Assembly (NCBI GenBank): GCA_027489245.1
Contig: JAIYAC010000012.1
Location: forward strand, 1-64,000
Direction: 5' to 3'
DNA from: Neisseriaceae bacterium
Lineage (GTDB): Bacteria; Pseudomonadota; Gammaproteobacteria; Burkholderiales; Chromobacteriaceae
Length of the DNA stretch: 64,000 bases
The notes under the pieces are model-generated. The model saw only the letters and a program-made list of their open reading frames with translations. It had not been told where the DNA came from and ran no database searches. Shown in pieces: positions 17,039 through 25,490 of this stretch (position 1 is the first letter of the stretch; each line of letters starts with the position of its first letter). The position numbers were made by a program, and so were the translations under genes.

Positions 17039-17472
17039 ACGGCCTCCGGTGGGCGCGGGCGGCTGCCCAGTATGTCGACAAAACGCAGCAGGTAGCCGTC
17101 CGGGTCTTGCCACAGGCCTTCCAGCTGGCCTTCTTCTTCGTTGTCTGCCACGGCGTACCAGCTTTCCTGCAGTGGGCGGAAGCAGGCGTAGCCGGCGGCC
17201 TCTAGCCGTGCGGCCAACGCGGTCACGTCATCCACCTCGATCTGCAGGTTGATGCCGCGGCCAAACGGCGGCTGTAGCTCGCCGGTGTGCCAGCCCTGCG
17301 GGTGCCAGGCTTCCAGCATCAGCTGCGCCTGGCCCATCTCCAGATAGACGAAGTCGGGCGCACTGCGGCGAAAGCGCACGCTAAAACCGGCTGCCTGATA
17401 AAACGGCAACGACCGCGCCATGTCGGTGACGGTCAGCTCCGGCACCATCGGGTTCCAGTAAGGCTCGCTCAT
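17035..17472 (-). CDS. VOC-family (glyoxalase/bleomycin-resistance-like) protein
   Basis: A 145-residue single vicinal-oxygen-chelate protein with the beta-alpha-beta-beta-beta pattern twice (PELTVTDMARSLPFYQAAGF and INLQIEVDDVTALAARLEAAG). It ends in LWQDPDGYLLRFVD, the common C-terminal metal-ligand strand. The family includes glyoxalases, dioxygenases and antibiotic-binding proteins, and I cannot assign a substrate. It is an odd passenger in a glycan cluster, but its 4-base overlap with the acyltransferase shows cotranscription. Confidence 0.8.
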   Translation of the reverse strand: MSEPYWNPMVPELTVTDMARSLPFYQAAGFSVRFRRSAPDFVYLEMGQAQLMLEAWHPQGWHTGELQPPFGRGINLQIEVDDVTALAARLEAAGYACFRPLQESWYAVADNEEEGQLEGLWQDPDGYLLRFVDILGSRPRPPEAV

Positions 17473-17531
17473 CGTGTTATGCGCTTTCTACAGTTGACCG
17501 CAGGCAGCTTGCTGCGACAGGGTAGCCGGGC

Positions 17532-18773
17532 TTACTTCACGCCCTGCAGGAAGCGGCGCGCCAGCACCGCATAGTCGTGTTTGGCCAGCACAAACTTTTT
17601 ACCGGCAGCGCCCATGCGGCCGCGCTCGTTCGGCGTGGTGGCCAGCAGGCGGCGCATGCCATCGGCGATAGCGGCAGGGTCTTCTACCGCCACGCTCACC
17701 CCGCAGCCGGACTCGGCCACCATGTCGTTGCCCGCATCTACCGAGTGCAATACCGGGCGGGCGGCCATCATGTAATCGAACAGCTTGTTGGGGTTGATGC
17801 CGAAACGGTAGATCGGCAGCTTGCGCCAGCCGATGTACAGCGCGTCGCACTCGGCCAGAAAAGCCGGTACCGCACGCTTGGCAATGGCCGGCAAAAAGCT
17901 GACGTTGGCCAGGCCCAGCGCCTGCGCCTGCTGCACCAGTGCGGCTTTGTCGGGGCCATCGCCCACCAGCACCACCTGCAGCTTGTCGGCCAGCGCCGGG
18001 TCTTGCTGGATCAGGCTGGCGGCTTGCAGCAGGTAGTCCAGCGCGTTAGCCAGGCCGTGGCCACCGGCGTAACCCAGAATAAAGCGCTTTTGCGCCTTCA
18101 GCTCGGCCAGGCGCATGCGGTGCTCGCCCGGCAGCGGCTCGGGCTGGCCTTGCCACTCGGCTACGTCTACGCCATTGGGGATCACCACGTATTTTTCCGG
18201 CGCCATGCCGTGCGCCATCATGTAGTCCTTGGCACACGGCAGCATGGACACCACGGTGTCGGCTTTCTTGTAGCCGAAGTCCTCGGCCCATTGCAGCAGG
18301 CGGATAAACGGGTGTTTCGGGCTCATGCCGCCGACCTCTACCGGCGTCAGCGGCCACAGGTCGTGCACCTCGTACACCAGCCGGGCGCCGGTTTTGCCGG
18401 CGATAAACGCTGCCGGGATGGTATCCAGCGGGTAGGTGGACGAGGCAATCACCACGTCCGGTTTCCAGTCGCGCAGGTAGCGGCCGGACAAGCCCAGCAC
18501 ACGGCCCAGGAAGCGGAAGATATTGATGACGCGCTTGGCGCCGTTGCCCTCGTAACGCGGGGTCTTGCACCAGGTATAGCGGATGCCGTCGATGTCCTGG
18601 TCGGCGTACTTGGCTGTTAATTCCGGGTTGCGCTGGCGCAGGTGCGAGTAGTCGGCCGCCACGATATGCACCTCGTGGCCGGCTTTCACCCATTCGCGGG
18701 CCAGGTAGTAGGGGCGGAATTCCATGCCGTGCAGCGGGCTGCCGGCGTAGTGGTTGATGTAAAGAATGCGCAC
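17532..18773 (-). CDS. Glycosyltransferase family 4 (WbuB-like)
   Basis: A 413-residue GT-B glycosyltransferase. The N-terminal MRILYINHYAGSPLHGMEFR block with HEVHIVAADYSH matches WbuB-type L-fucosamine/aminosugar transferases. The C-terminal nucleotide-binding half contains VIPNGVDVAEW, GYAGGHGLANALDYLL, VVLVGDGPDK and FGINPNKLFDYMMAARPVL. It is cytoplasmic, presumably adding a sugar to the lipid-linked repeat unit. The donor sugar cannot be read from sequence. Confidence 0.85.
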   Translation of the reverse strand: MRILYINHYAGSPLHGMEFRPYYLAREWVKAGHEVHIVAADYSHLRQRNPELTAKYADQDIDGIRYTWCKTPRYEGNGAKRVINIFRFLGRVLGLSGRYLRDWKPDVVIASSTYPLDTIPAAFIAGKTGARLVYEVHDLWPLTPVEVGGMSPKHPFIRLLQWAEDFGYKKADTVVSMLPCAKDYMMAHGMAPEKYVVIPNGVDVAEWQGQPEPLPGEHRMRLAELKAQKRFILGYAGGHGLANALDYLLQAASLIQQDPALADKLQVVLVGDGPDKAALVQQAQALGLANVSFLPAIAKRAVPAFLAECDALYIGWRKLPIYRFGINPNKLFDYMMAARPVLHSVDAGNDMVAESGCGVSVAVEDPAAIADGMRRLLATTPNERGRMGAAGKKFVLAKHDYAVLARRFLQGVK

Positions 18774-18801
18774 GATAGAGGGTCTGTTAGGGGGTAGCCG
18801 G

Positions 18802-19470
18802 CTACATCATGCCGGCGGCGATATTGATCATCAGCGCCAGCACGGTGGTATTGAAGGCAAACGACAGCATGCAGTGCCAAGTACCGGTACGGCGCATGGC
18901 CGCACTGCTGAGCGCCACGTCGGCGGTTTGCCCCGAGGTGCCGATCACCACGGAAAAGTAAAAAAAGTCGCCATAGTCCGGCGTGGTAGTGCCGGGAAAA
19001 TCCAGCCCCGGCGCCTGGCCGCGGTTCAGCGCCAGAAAATAGCCGTGGGCGTAATGCAGCGCGAACATGGTCTGGGTAAACAGCCAGGACGACACGATGG
19101 TGAGCACGCATAGCGCGATATGGCCGCTACGCACCGCACCGTGCAGCTGGCGCGCCACCGACAGCTCGGCCACGATGGCCAGCAGGCACACCAGCGCCGA
19201 GGCGGCCACCAGCAATAGCAGCAGGCTGCGGCCCTCGGCCTGCACCAGCGCGTGCTGGTGGATTTTGTCCTCGTCGCTCTGGCGCATCATGTAGGCCGCC
19301 AGCAGCAGGTATAGCCCCGCGCCAGCGTTCCAGCCCAGCAGGTTGGCCGTGAGCTGGCTTAACGGGTAGCACGCCCCCGCCAGCCACGCCACCAGGCCGC
19401 CGCACAGCAGCGCCACGCTCAGGCGCGGGTGGGCACGCAGCATGCGTAGCGGCCAGCCGATGGCGGCCAT
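18802..19470 (-). CDS. DUF1345 family membrane protein
   Basis: A 222-residue protein with about five to six membrane segments and the DUF1345 hallmark TPDYGDFFYFSVVIGTSGQT followed by MRRTGTWH. No function is established for the family. The start at 19470 puts the first membrane segment at the expected place; the gene begins one base after the stop of the preceding membrane gene. It is too small and of the wrong type to be an obvious Wzy polymerase. Confidence 0.78.
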   Translation of the reverse strand: MAAIGWPLRMLRAHPRLSVALLCGGLVAWLAGACYPLSQLTANLLGWNAGAGLYLLLAAYMMRQSDEDKIHQHALVQAEGRSLLLLLVAASALVCLLAIVAELSVARQLHGAVRSGHIALCVLTIVSSWLFTQTMFALHYAHGYFLALNRGQAPGLDFPGTTTPDYGDFFYFSVVIGTSGQTADVALSSAAMRRTGTWHCMLSFAFNTTVLALMINIAAGMM

Positions 19471-19471
19471 G

Positions 19472-19912
19472 CTAGTGCGCCTGCCCTGCGGCAGCGCCCT
19501 GCTCCATGCGCAGCCAGTCAAAGTAAGCCAGCACAATGCCCAGCGGCGCCCACAGCATGCCGTGGGTCAGCAGGCGTTCGGTACTGGGTATGGCACCACT
19601 GGCCACCCACTGCATGCCCACCACCAGGCAGGCCAGCATCATGCCGCGGCTGGACAGGCCGTAAGCCATCAAAAAGCGCATCTGGCCGCCCTGCGCCACA
19701 CGCTGCCAGCCGGCGTAATCGTTGGCCGCCAGCCGCGCAAACCAGGCGCCATTGCGCCAGTGCCACAGCGTATAGGCCAGCGCCAGCGCGGCGTGGCCAC
19801 CCAGCGTGGCGGCGGTAAGCGGCGCGCCGTACCACAGCCACTGCACCAGACAGAACAGGAGCCACAGCGGCAGCGCGATAGATAGCAGCGTCAGGGGCAT
19901 GGAGCGCTTCAT
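19472..19912 (-). CDS. Small multi-spanning membrane protein, unknown function
   Basis: A 146-residue protein with about four hydrophobic segments (residues about 7-28, 31-50, 83-103, 116-132). I recognise no family. The start at 19912 is well supported: its ATG overlaps the stop of the upstream glycosyltransferase in an ATGA, while the longer open frame beyond it runs antisense-free but out of phase through that glycosyltransferase gene. The stop lies 1 base before the DUF1345 start, so the three genes form a tight unit. Confidence 0.7.
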   Translation of the reverse strand: MKRSMPLTLLSIALPLWLLFCLVQWLWYGAPLTAATLGGHAALALAYTLWHWRNGAWFARLAANDYAGWQRVAQGGQMRFLMAYGLSSRGMMLACLVVGMQWVASGAIPSTERLLTHGMLWAPLGIVLAYFDWLRMEQGAAAGQAH

Positions 19913-21012
19913 GCGGCCAACCCCCGGTACAGGTCTACCAGCTTGGCGCCTTCGGCGGCCCAGCTGTACTTGGCCAGCACCGCCTGCTTGCCGGACAGGC
20001 CCATCAGGCGGGCGCGTTCGTCGTCGCCCAGCAGCTGGGCGATGGCGTCGGCAATGGCATGCGGGTCTTGCGGGTCCACCAGCAGGCCGCAGTCGGCGTC
20101 CTCGATGATCTCGCGCCACAGCGGAAAGTCGCTGGCAATCACCGGCATGCCGGCGGCCATGTACTCGAACAGCTTGATGGGCAGCGATTCCACATAGCTG
20201 GGCGTGGGCAGCAGCGTCACCAGGCCGATCTTGCTGGCGGCCAGCACGTCCGCCACGCCGGCGCGGTCCAGCACGCCCAGGTCGTTCACGCGGTTCCAGC
20301 CGGCTTCGCGCTGCAGCGCGGCTTTCAGGTCCGGCTCGCTCCAGATACCGGCCAGGTTCAGGCGGGTGTCGGTGTCCGGCAGCGCGGCGATAATGGGCTC
20401 GATACCACGGGTGCGGCTGATGCCGCCCAGGTAGCACACCTCGTTACGGCGGCTGGCCCACGGCGTATCGCGTACCAGCTCGGCCAGAATCGGGTAGTTG
20501 CACACGTCCACCACGCGGCGGGCGCCAGCCTGCTCGAAGCGGCGGCGGATCACCGGCGTGGCGGCCACGATGGCGTCGAAGCGGCGCGCGGCGTAGTCTT
20601 CCAGCGTTTCCACCCCGCGTGACACCAGCGGGCGCGCCATGCCGGGAATCCAGTGTTTGGCCAGCACCTGGCGCGGCACGTCTTCGTGCACGTCGTACAC
20701 CACCTTGATACCGGCCTGCTGCAGGCGCAGCGCAGCGGGGATCAGCTCCGGGTCGTGAAAATGCGCCACGTCGGGCATCAGCTGCAGCGCCTTCTCGTAC
20801 ACGCGCTTCACGGTGCCGGTCATGCGCGACAAGCGGCCGCCGCTTTTGGGCCCCACGTCGTGCAGGCGCACGCCACGGTTGATCTCGTCACCGTTGCCAT
20901 CGGCCACGATCAGGTGCACCTCGTGGCCGGCTTCGGCCAGGGTGGCGCACTCTTTCACGAAGATGCGGATATCGTGGCGCGGGTGGGCGCTGGTGAGGTG
21001 GGCAATTTTCAT
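19909..21012 (-). CDS. Glycosyltransferase family 4
   Basis: A 367-residue GT-B enzyme. It opens MKIAHLTSAHPRHDIRIF with HEVHLIVADG; DVAHFHDPELIPAALRL and VVYDVHEDVPRQV are conserved in family-4 enzymes of surface-glycan clusters; the C-terminal domain has VCYLGGISRTRGIEPII and ESLPIKLFEYMAAGMPVIAS with the sugar-nucleotide-binding glutamates. Donor and acceptor are unknown. A 265-base repeat-bearing gap lies upstream. Confidence 0.87.
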   Translation of the reverse strand: MKIAHLTSAHPRHDIRIFVKECATLAEAGHEVHLIVADGNGDEINRGVRLHDVGPKSGGRLSRMTGTVKRVYEKALQLMPDVAHFHDPELIPAALRLQQAGIKVVYDVHEDVPRQVLAKHWIPGMARPLVSRGVETLEDYAARRFDAIVAATPVIRRRFEQAGARRVVDVCNYPILAELVRDTPWASRRNEVCYLGGISRTRGIEPIIAALPDTDTRLNLAGIWSEPDLKAALQREAGWNRVNDLGVLDRAGVADVLAASKIGLVTLLPTPSYVESLPIKLFEYMAAGMPVIASDFPLWREIIEDADCGLLVDPQDPHAIADAIAQLLGDDERARLMGLSGKQAVLAKYSWAAEGAKLVDLYRGLAA

Positions 21013-21096
21013 CTGTTCAAACCTGTCTACGGGTGACGACTCGTTTTGTTACTGCGTTGGCCGGGAAGCTTTTGGCCACAAAAAAACACCTGCTTT

Positions 21097-21248
21097 TTTT
21101 AGCCACGGAAAAAGCGGAAAGCACGAAAGCACACCGACACCGCTGCGGCCAACCTTGGCTTGGTTAAAGCACCGTCCGTGCCTTCCGTGTATTCCGTGGC
21201 AAACATGCCTTTGCCTTTTTCGTGCCCTCTCGTGGGTTTCGTGGCCAA
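21097..21248. repeat. CCACGGAAA-type inverted-repeat cassette, no gene inside
   Basis: The left arm (about 21097-21140, TTTTTAGCCACGGAAAAAG then GCACGAAAGCACACC) is answered by two inverted arms (21177-21206 and 21214-21248, ending TTCGTGGCC). The enclosed segment is about 36 bases and carries one TGCGGCCAACCTT word. It belongs to the family that brackets the pseudogene at 27390. Confidence 0.7.
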
Positions 21249-21277
21249 CACCTTTTACTGCCTCGCAGCAAAAAACC

Positions 21278-22333
21278 TCAGCACAATTCCCGGTAAATCT
21301 GCGCAAAGCGCTGCATGTTCTCGCGGTACAGCCCCTTGGCCGCTACCAGTTGGCGGTTCAGGGCCGTGGCACTGGCCAGTGCGGCATTATCGCCTGCGCG
21401 CTGTAGCTGCGTCTTCAGCGCACAGCCCAGCCGGCCCAGGTCTTCCACGATGGCGCCGTTGACGCCGTCCAGCACCCATTCCAGGTTGGCCGGCAGGTTG
21501 GACAGCACCGGCAGGCAGCCGTGGCCCATGGCTTCCAGCAGGCTGATGCTGGTGGCGTCGCTCATCGGTACGCTGACAAACACGCGGGCGTCGCGGTAGT
21601 GCTGCGCCAGCACCTCGGGTGCCACAAAGCCGGTAAACACCACCCGCTGCAGCCCCAGCTGCTGCGCCAGTGCCTGCAAGCTGGCCGTTTCGTCGCCGCT
21701 GGCGGCCACGGTAAGCTGCCAGCCGGCCAGCGCGGCGTCGGCTTCTACCTGCGCCCAGGCGCGAATGATGGCGTCGATGCGGTACAGCGGCTTGTGCAGG
21801 CGGCACGACAGCACCGACAGCGGCTTCGCGGCGATGTCCGGCGGCGGCGGCAGCGCGTCCATGCCGAAATTCAGCACGTCCATGCGCGCTATCGCGGCCA
21901 GCTGGCGGCACACGGCGGCCATGTGCAGCGAATCACTGGTAACGGCACTGGCAGCGGCCAGGTTAGCCGCCACCATCTTTTTCATCAGCGCGTTCTGCTG
22001 CGGCAGCAGCAGCACGTCCGAACCCCAGGTGGTGAGCACCCACGGCAGCTGGCGGCCAGCCAGCGCACGGCGCGCGTGCCAGGCCACGCTATTGGCCTGG
22101 TGCACGTGCACGATGTCGGGTTTGATCTCGTCAATCAGCCGCGCCAGCCGGCCAGCGGTGCCCAGCGCCTTCAGGCTGAAATCCACCTGCAGCACGCGGC
22201 CCAGGTTGGCCGCATGGTAGCGCGGCGGCAGCGGGCCGTTGCTGGCCAGGTGCACTTCGCTGACATGCGGGGCGATACCGGCCAGATAACGATGGGTGTG
22301 GACCGAGGCAGAGCCGATCAGAAGAAGCTTCAT
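21278..22333 (-). CDS. Glycosyltransferase family 4
   Basis: A 351-residue GT-B enzyme. N-terminal features are MKLLLIGSASVHTHRYLAGI, PDIVHVHQANSVAW and LTTWGSDVLLLPQ, typical of the GT4 domain in capsule and O-antigen clusters. The C-terminal domain contains VVFTGFVAPEVLAQHYRDA and SDATSISLLEAMGHGCLPV. Specificity is unknown. It is flanked on both sides by gaps carrying the CCACGAAA-type inverted repeats. Confidence 0.86.
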   Translation of the reverse strand: MKLLLIGSASVHTHRYLAGIAPHVSEVHLASNGPLPPRYHAANLGRVLQVDFSLKALGTAGRLARLIDEIKPDIVHVHQANSVAWHARRALAGRQLPWVLTTWGSDVLLLPQQNALMKKMVAANLAAASAVTSDSLHMAAVCRQLAAIARMDVLNFGMDALPPPPDIAAKPLSVLSCRLHKPLYRIDAIIRAWAQVEADAALAGWQLTVAASGDETASLQALAQQLGLQRVVFTGFVAPEVLAQHYRDARVFVSVPMSDATSISLLEAMGHGCLPVLSNLPANLEWVLDGVNGAIVEDLGRLGCALKTQLQRAGDNAALASATALNRQLVAAKGLYRENMQRFAQIYRELC

Positions 22334-22345
22334 GGTTTAACCCGA

Positions 22346-22466
22346 TTCTGCGCCACAGAAACACAGCAACCACACGGCAACAGGCCGTAGCACACAGGCC
22401 ACCGGCCTGGTGCGCCCCCTGCCATGGCTGGATTGTCGTGCTTTTCGTGTGCTTTCGTGGCTAAAC
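22346..22466. repeat. CCACGAAA-type inverted-repeat cassette, no gene inside
   Basis: Left arm about 22346-22375 (GCCACAGAAACACAGCAACC), right arm about 22437-22466 (TTTTCGTGTGCTTTCGTGGC). The interior is about 60 bases and noncoding. Confidence 0.6.
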
Positions 22467-22481
22467 AAATGGCAACGGTAC

Positions 22482-23693
22482 TCATGCCTCCAGCTCCGCT
22501 TGCAGCGCGGCCAACAGCCGTGCCAGTTTGCGCTCCAGCGCGGCGTCCACGCCGATGGCCATGTTCACCGGCAGGTTCAGCACGGTGGCAGCCAGCGCCT
22601 CGCCGTACGGTGCCTGCCCTGGGCGGTAGCCGTGGCGGAAGCTGCCGGACGGATGAATCACATCGTCGAACCATACACCGATATTCAGCCCGCTGGCGGC
22701 AGTCAGCCGGCGCGCCAGCGCGGCCTTGTCGGCCACCGGGCGCGGCAGCGCAAACGGGTAACGCACCCAGTGGGTCGCGTCGCCGGCCTGCCACTGCCGC
22801 AGCGCCGGCAGCGTGGCCAGCGCGCTGCGGTAGCGCGCTACCAGCGTCTGCTTGTGCGCCAGCACGGCGGGCAGGCTGGCCAGCTGGCGGCGCACCAGCA
22901 CGCTAGCCAGCAGCGGCATGGCGCGCGCCGGGTGCGGCTCGCCAAACAGTACTTCGTCGTCGCCCGAGCGGTACACCAGCCCCACGCGGCGCGCCAGCGC
23001 CATGCTGATGCGCCCGGCCAGCGGCCAGCGTGCGGCCAACAGGTGCGAGGCCAAGGTCGCCAGCAGCCGCCATTCGTCGGCGCAGCGCAGCTCGGGCAAG
23101 TCGGTATCCGGCAGGCTGGCACCGGCCGGCAGAATCGCCAGGCCGCCAATGCCTCCGGTCAGGTTCTTGCTGTATTCAAAACTGAAAAACGCGCCGTCGT
23201 GATAGGTGCCCAGCCACTGGCCGTCCAGCTGCGAGGCAAAGCCGTGGGCGGCGTCGTCGACAAAGCGCACCTGGCGGTGCTTCTCGCGCAGCCAGGTCGG
23301 CACCTCGCACGCCACACCAAAGTTGTGCGGCACCACCACCACGCGGGTGGCTGGGCGGATGGCGGCGTCCAGCGCTCGCCAGTCTAGGTTCAGCCCGCCG
23401 GCGGCAATATCGACAAAGCGCACACGGGCACCGCTGGGCGGCACCTGGTTGGGCACTACTACGCAGGTAAAGGCCGGCACCAGCACTTCGTCGCCGGCCT
23501 GCACATCGTGTAGCTGCAGCAAGGCGGCAAAAGCGGCGCGGCCGCTGTCGAACAGGCGGATGCGCTCTGCCGACACACCAAACTGCCTGGCCAGCTCGGT
23601 ACGTAACGCAGCCCGATGGCGGCGGCGGCCCAGCAACATGGCCGGCAGCGCGCCGAACAGCTGCAGAAGGGTCAGCGAATTGCCAGTCAGCAT
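22482..23693 (-). CDS. DegT/DnrJ/EryC1/StrS-type aminotransferase
   Basis: A 403-residue PLP enzyme of the sugar-aminotransferase superfamily. LFDSGRAAFAALLQ, EVLVPAFTCVVVPNQV, VRFVDDAAHGF and SFEYSKNLTGGIGG (PLP lysine) are visible. It is more divergent from classical family members than the other two in this cluster, and could aminate a different keto sugar. The 7-base overlap with the acyltransferase upstream shows it belongs to the same transcription unit. Confidence 0.78.
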   Translation of the reverse strand: MLTGNSLTLLQLFGALPAMLLGRRRHRAALRTELARQFGVSAERIRLFDSGRAAFAALLQLHDVQAGDEVLVPAFTCVVVPNQVPPSGARVRFVDIAAGGLNLDWRALDAAIRPATRVVVVPHNFGVACEVPTWLREKHRQVRFVDDAAHGFASQLDGQWLGTYHDGAFFSFEYSKNLTGGIGGLAILPAGASLPDTDLPELRCADEWRLLATLASHLLAARWPLAGRISMALARRVGLVYRSGDDEVLFGEPHPARAMPLLASVLVRRQLASLPAVLAHKQTLVARYRSALATLPALRQWQAGDATHWVRYPFALPRPVADKAALARRLTAASGLNIGVWFDDVIHPSGSFRHGYRPGQAPYGEALAATVLNLPVNMAIGVDAALERKLARLLAALQAELEA

Positions 23694-24211
23694 AGCGGTT
23701 TGACCTTTCTGGCAGGCTGGCCGGCGTACACCCAGCCGCTGTCCAGCACGCCCTTCACCACGCTGCCAGCGCCTACCACCACGTTGTCACCGATAACCGC
23801 GCCGGGCAGCACGATGCAGCCGGCACCGATAAACACATTGTTGCCAATGCGGATGTCGCCATCGACATGGCAGGCGGTAAACGGCGTGGCCGGCGCATCG
23901 GCTGGAATGCCGTTGCTGTGGCAGAAAAACTGGCAACGCGGGCCGATGGCCACGTGCTCGCCCACCTGCAGCTGGTTGGCACCGATCAGGCAGTAAAAAT
24001 AAGGCGCCATATGGCTGTGCGCGCCCAGGCGCAGGCTGCCACCACCGTGCGCCAGCACGTCGCCACCCCAGTACAGACGGGCGTGGGCACCCAGCGTCAG
24101 GCTGGCCGCGTGGGCGTGCACCGACGGGTTCACCCGTGCGCCCGCGGCGAGCCGCGCCCCGCGCAGGCGTAGCCAGCAGCGCCACAGCAGCAGTGTTATG
24201 CGATCAAGCAT
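23687..24211 (-). CDS. Hexapeptide-repeat (LbH) acyltransferase, WcaF-like
   Basis: A 174-residue trimeric left-handed beta-helix acetyltransferase. Imperfect hexapeptide repeats run from about 50 to 160 (LRLGAHSHMAPYFYC, IRIGNNVFIGAGCIVLPGAV, IGDNVVVGAGSVVKGV), ending WVYAGQPARKVK as in the maltose/colanic-acid acetyltransferase group. The start at 24211 overlaps the flippase end by 8 bases. It probably acetylates a hydroxyl or an amino group of a repeat-unit sugar. Confidence 0.82.
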   Translation of the reverse strand: MLDRITLLLWRCWLRLRGARLAAGARVNPSVHAHAASLTLGAHARLYWGGDVLAHGGGSLRLGAHSHMAPYFYCLIGANQLQVGEHVAIGPRCQFFCHSNGIPADAPATPFTACHVDGDIRIGNNVFIGAGCIVLPGAVIGDNVVVGAGSVVKGVLDSGWVYAGQPARKVKPLC

Positions 24212-25490
24212 CGTGTTGTTCCCGGCGGCGCAACAGGCGGAAAACCCACGCCACATAGGCCGCAAAATAAACCGTCATCACCAGCGACATCACGCCAAAA
24301 GCGCGCATGGCGTCCTGGCTGGCCATATACACCGCCGCAAACGCTGCCAGGTTCACCACCACGCCCACCAGCACAAAGACAAACGAGGCACGCTGTTGCC
24401 CCAGCACCATCGGCACCATGAACGCGGGGCCGGCAATGAAAGCGGCGGCAAAATACGGCGACAGCACGGCGGCGATGTCACCGGCACCGTGCCAGCCCGC
24501 GCCGAACACCCAGGCAAACAGCGGCCCGCCCCACAAACCCAGCACGCTGAACGGCACGATCGCCAGCGCCGCCAGCATCAGCAGCGCCCGCGCCAGCATG
24601 CCGCGCAGCGCACGGCCCTGGCCCGCCGCCTCGGCCAGGTCGCGAAACACCACTTGCGACACCGCCTGCCCCACCAGCGCCGCCGGCAGCTTGAGCACGC
24701 GCAGCACCAGCGCGTACTGCCCCACCACCGCGCTGCCGGATAAGGCGGCCAACATGGCCAGCATCAAGGAATCCTGAAACGCCACCACAAAGGCATGCGG
24801 CGTGTTCACCAGCGGAAACTCGCGATAGCGCCGCGCCTGCACCAGCAGGCTGGCACGGCGATGGCCGCACAGCCAGGCAAAGCGGCCAGCCACATCGCCC
24901 CTGGCCAGCGCCAGCAGCGCCAACAGCTGCCCGGCCAGCTGCGACACAATCAAACCCGCCGCCGCCAGACCGCTGTAACCGGCCGCCACTTGCAGCAGCG
25001 ACACGCCCAGCGACTGCACCACCCGCCCCTGCGCGTTGGCCGCATAGCGGCGCTGGCGGTTATTCCACGCCGTCCACGCCGCCACGCTGCCCGCCAGCCA
25101 TACGCCCAGCGGCAGCCACGGCAGCCACGCGGCCAGCGCCGGCTGGCCCAAGGCACTGGCGATGGCCTGGTGCCACGGCCAGAACAGCAACAGGCACAGC
25201 GCACACAGCGCCGTATTGATCAGCAGCGCCAGGCGCATCAGCCGTGCGGCGTCGGCATCGTCCTGCGGTAACACCACCGCCATGTCGTAGCGGGCGGTGG
25301 CCACCACGGCCAGGTTGGATAGCCAGGCCACAAACACCGCCAGCACGCCGAAATCGGCCGGCGTATACAGCCGGGTAAGCAGCGGCGCAAACAGCAAGGG
25401 CAGCGCCTGCGCCAGCGCCGCCCCACTTGCCAGGGTGGCCACATGGCGGGCAAAACCGCCTGCGGCCAACCTTTGCCAGACCGTGGCCAA
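24204..25490 (-). CDS. Wzx-type oligosaccharide flippase (PST family)
   Basis: A 428-residue membrane protein with about 12 hydrophobic segments and the polysaccharide-transport (Wzx/MVF-like) pattern, including the opening LASGAALAQALPLLFAPLLT and RLYTPADFGVLAVFVAW. It would flip undecaprenyl-linked repeat units across the inner membrane, implying Wzy-dependent assembly. It starts right after the stop of the WbpE homologue (no gap). Three copies of the GCGGCCAAC word lie in this gene (24745, 25035, 25462). Confidence 0.85.
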   Translation of the reverse strand: MATVWQRLAAGGFARHVATLASGAALAQALPLLFAPLLTRLYTPADFGVLAVFVAWLSNLAVVATARYDMAVVLPQDDADAARLMRLALLINTALCALCLLLFWPWHQAIASALGQPALAAWLPWLPLGVWLAGSVAAWTAWNNRQRRYAANAQGRVVQSLGVSLLQVAAGYSGLAAAGLIVSQLAGQLLALLALARGDVAGRFAWLCGHRRASLLVQARRYREFPLVNTPHAFVVAFQDSLMLAMLAALSGSAVVGQYALVLRVLKLPAALVGQAVSQVVFRDLAEAAGQGRALRGMLARALLMLAALAIVPFSVLGLWGGPLFAWVFGAGWHGAGDIAAVLSPYFAAAFIAGPAFMVPMVLGQQRASFVFVLVGVVVNLAAFAAVYMASQDAMRAFGVMSLVMTVYFAAYVAWVFRLLRRREQHDA

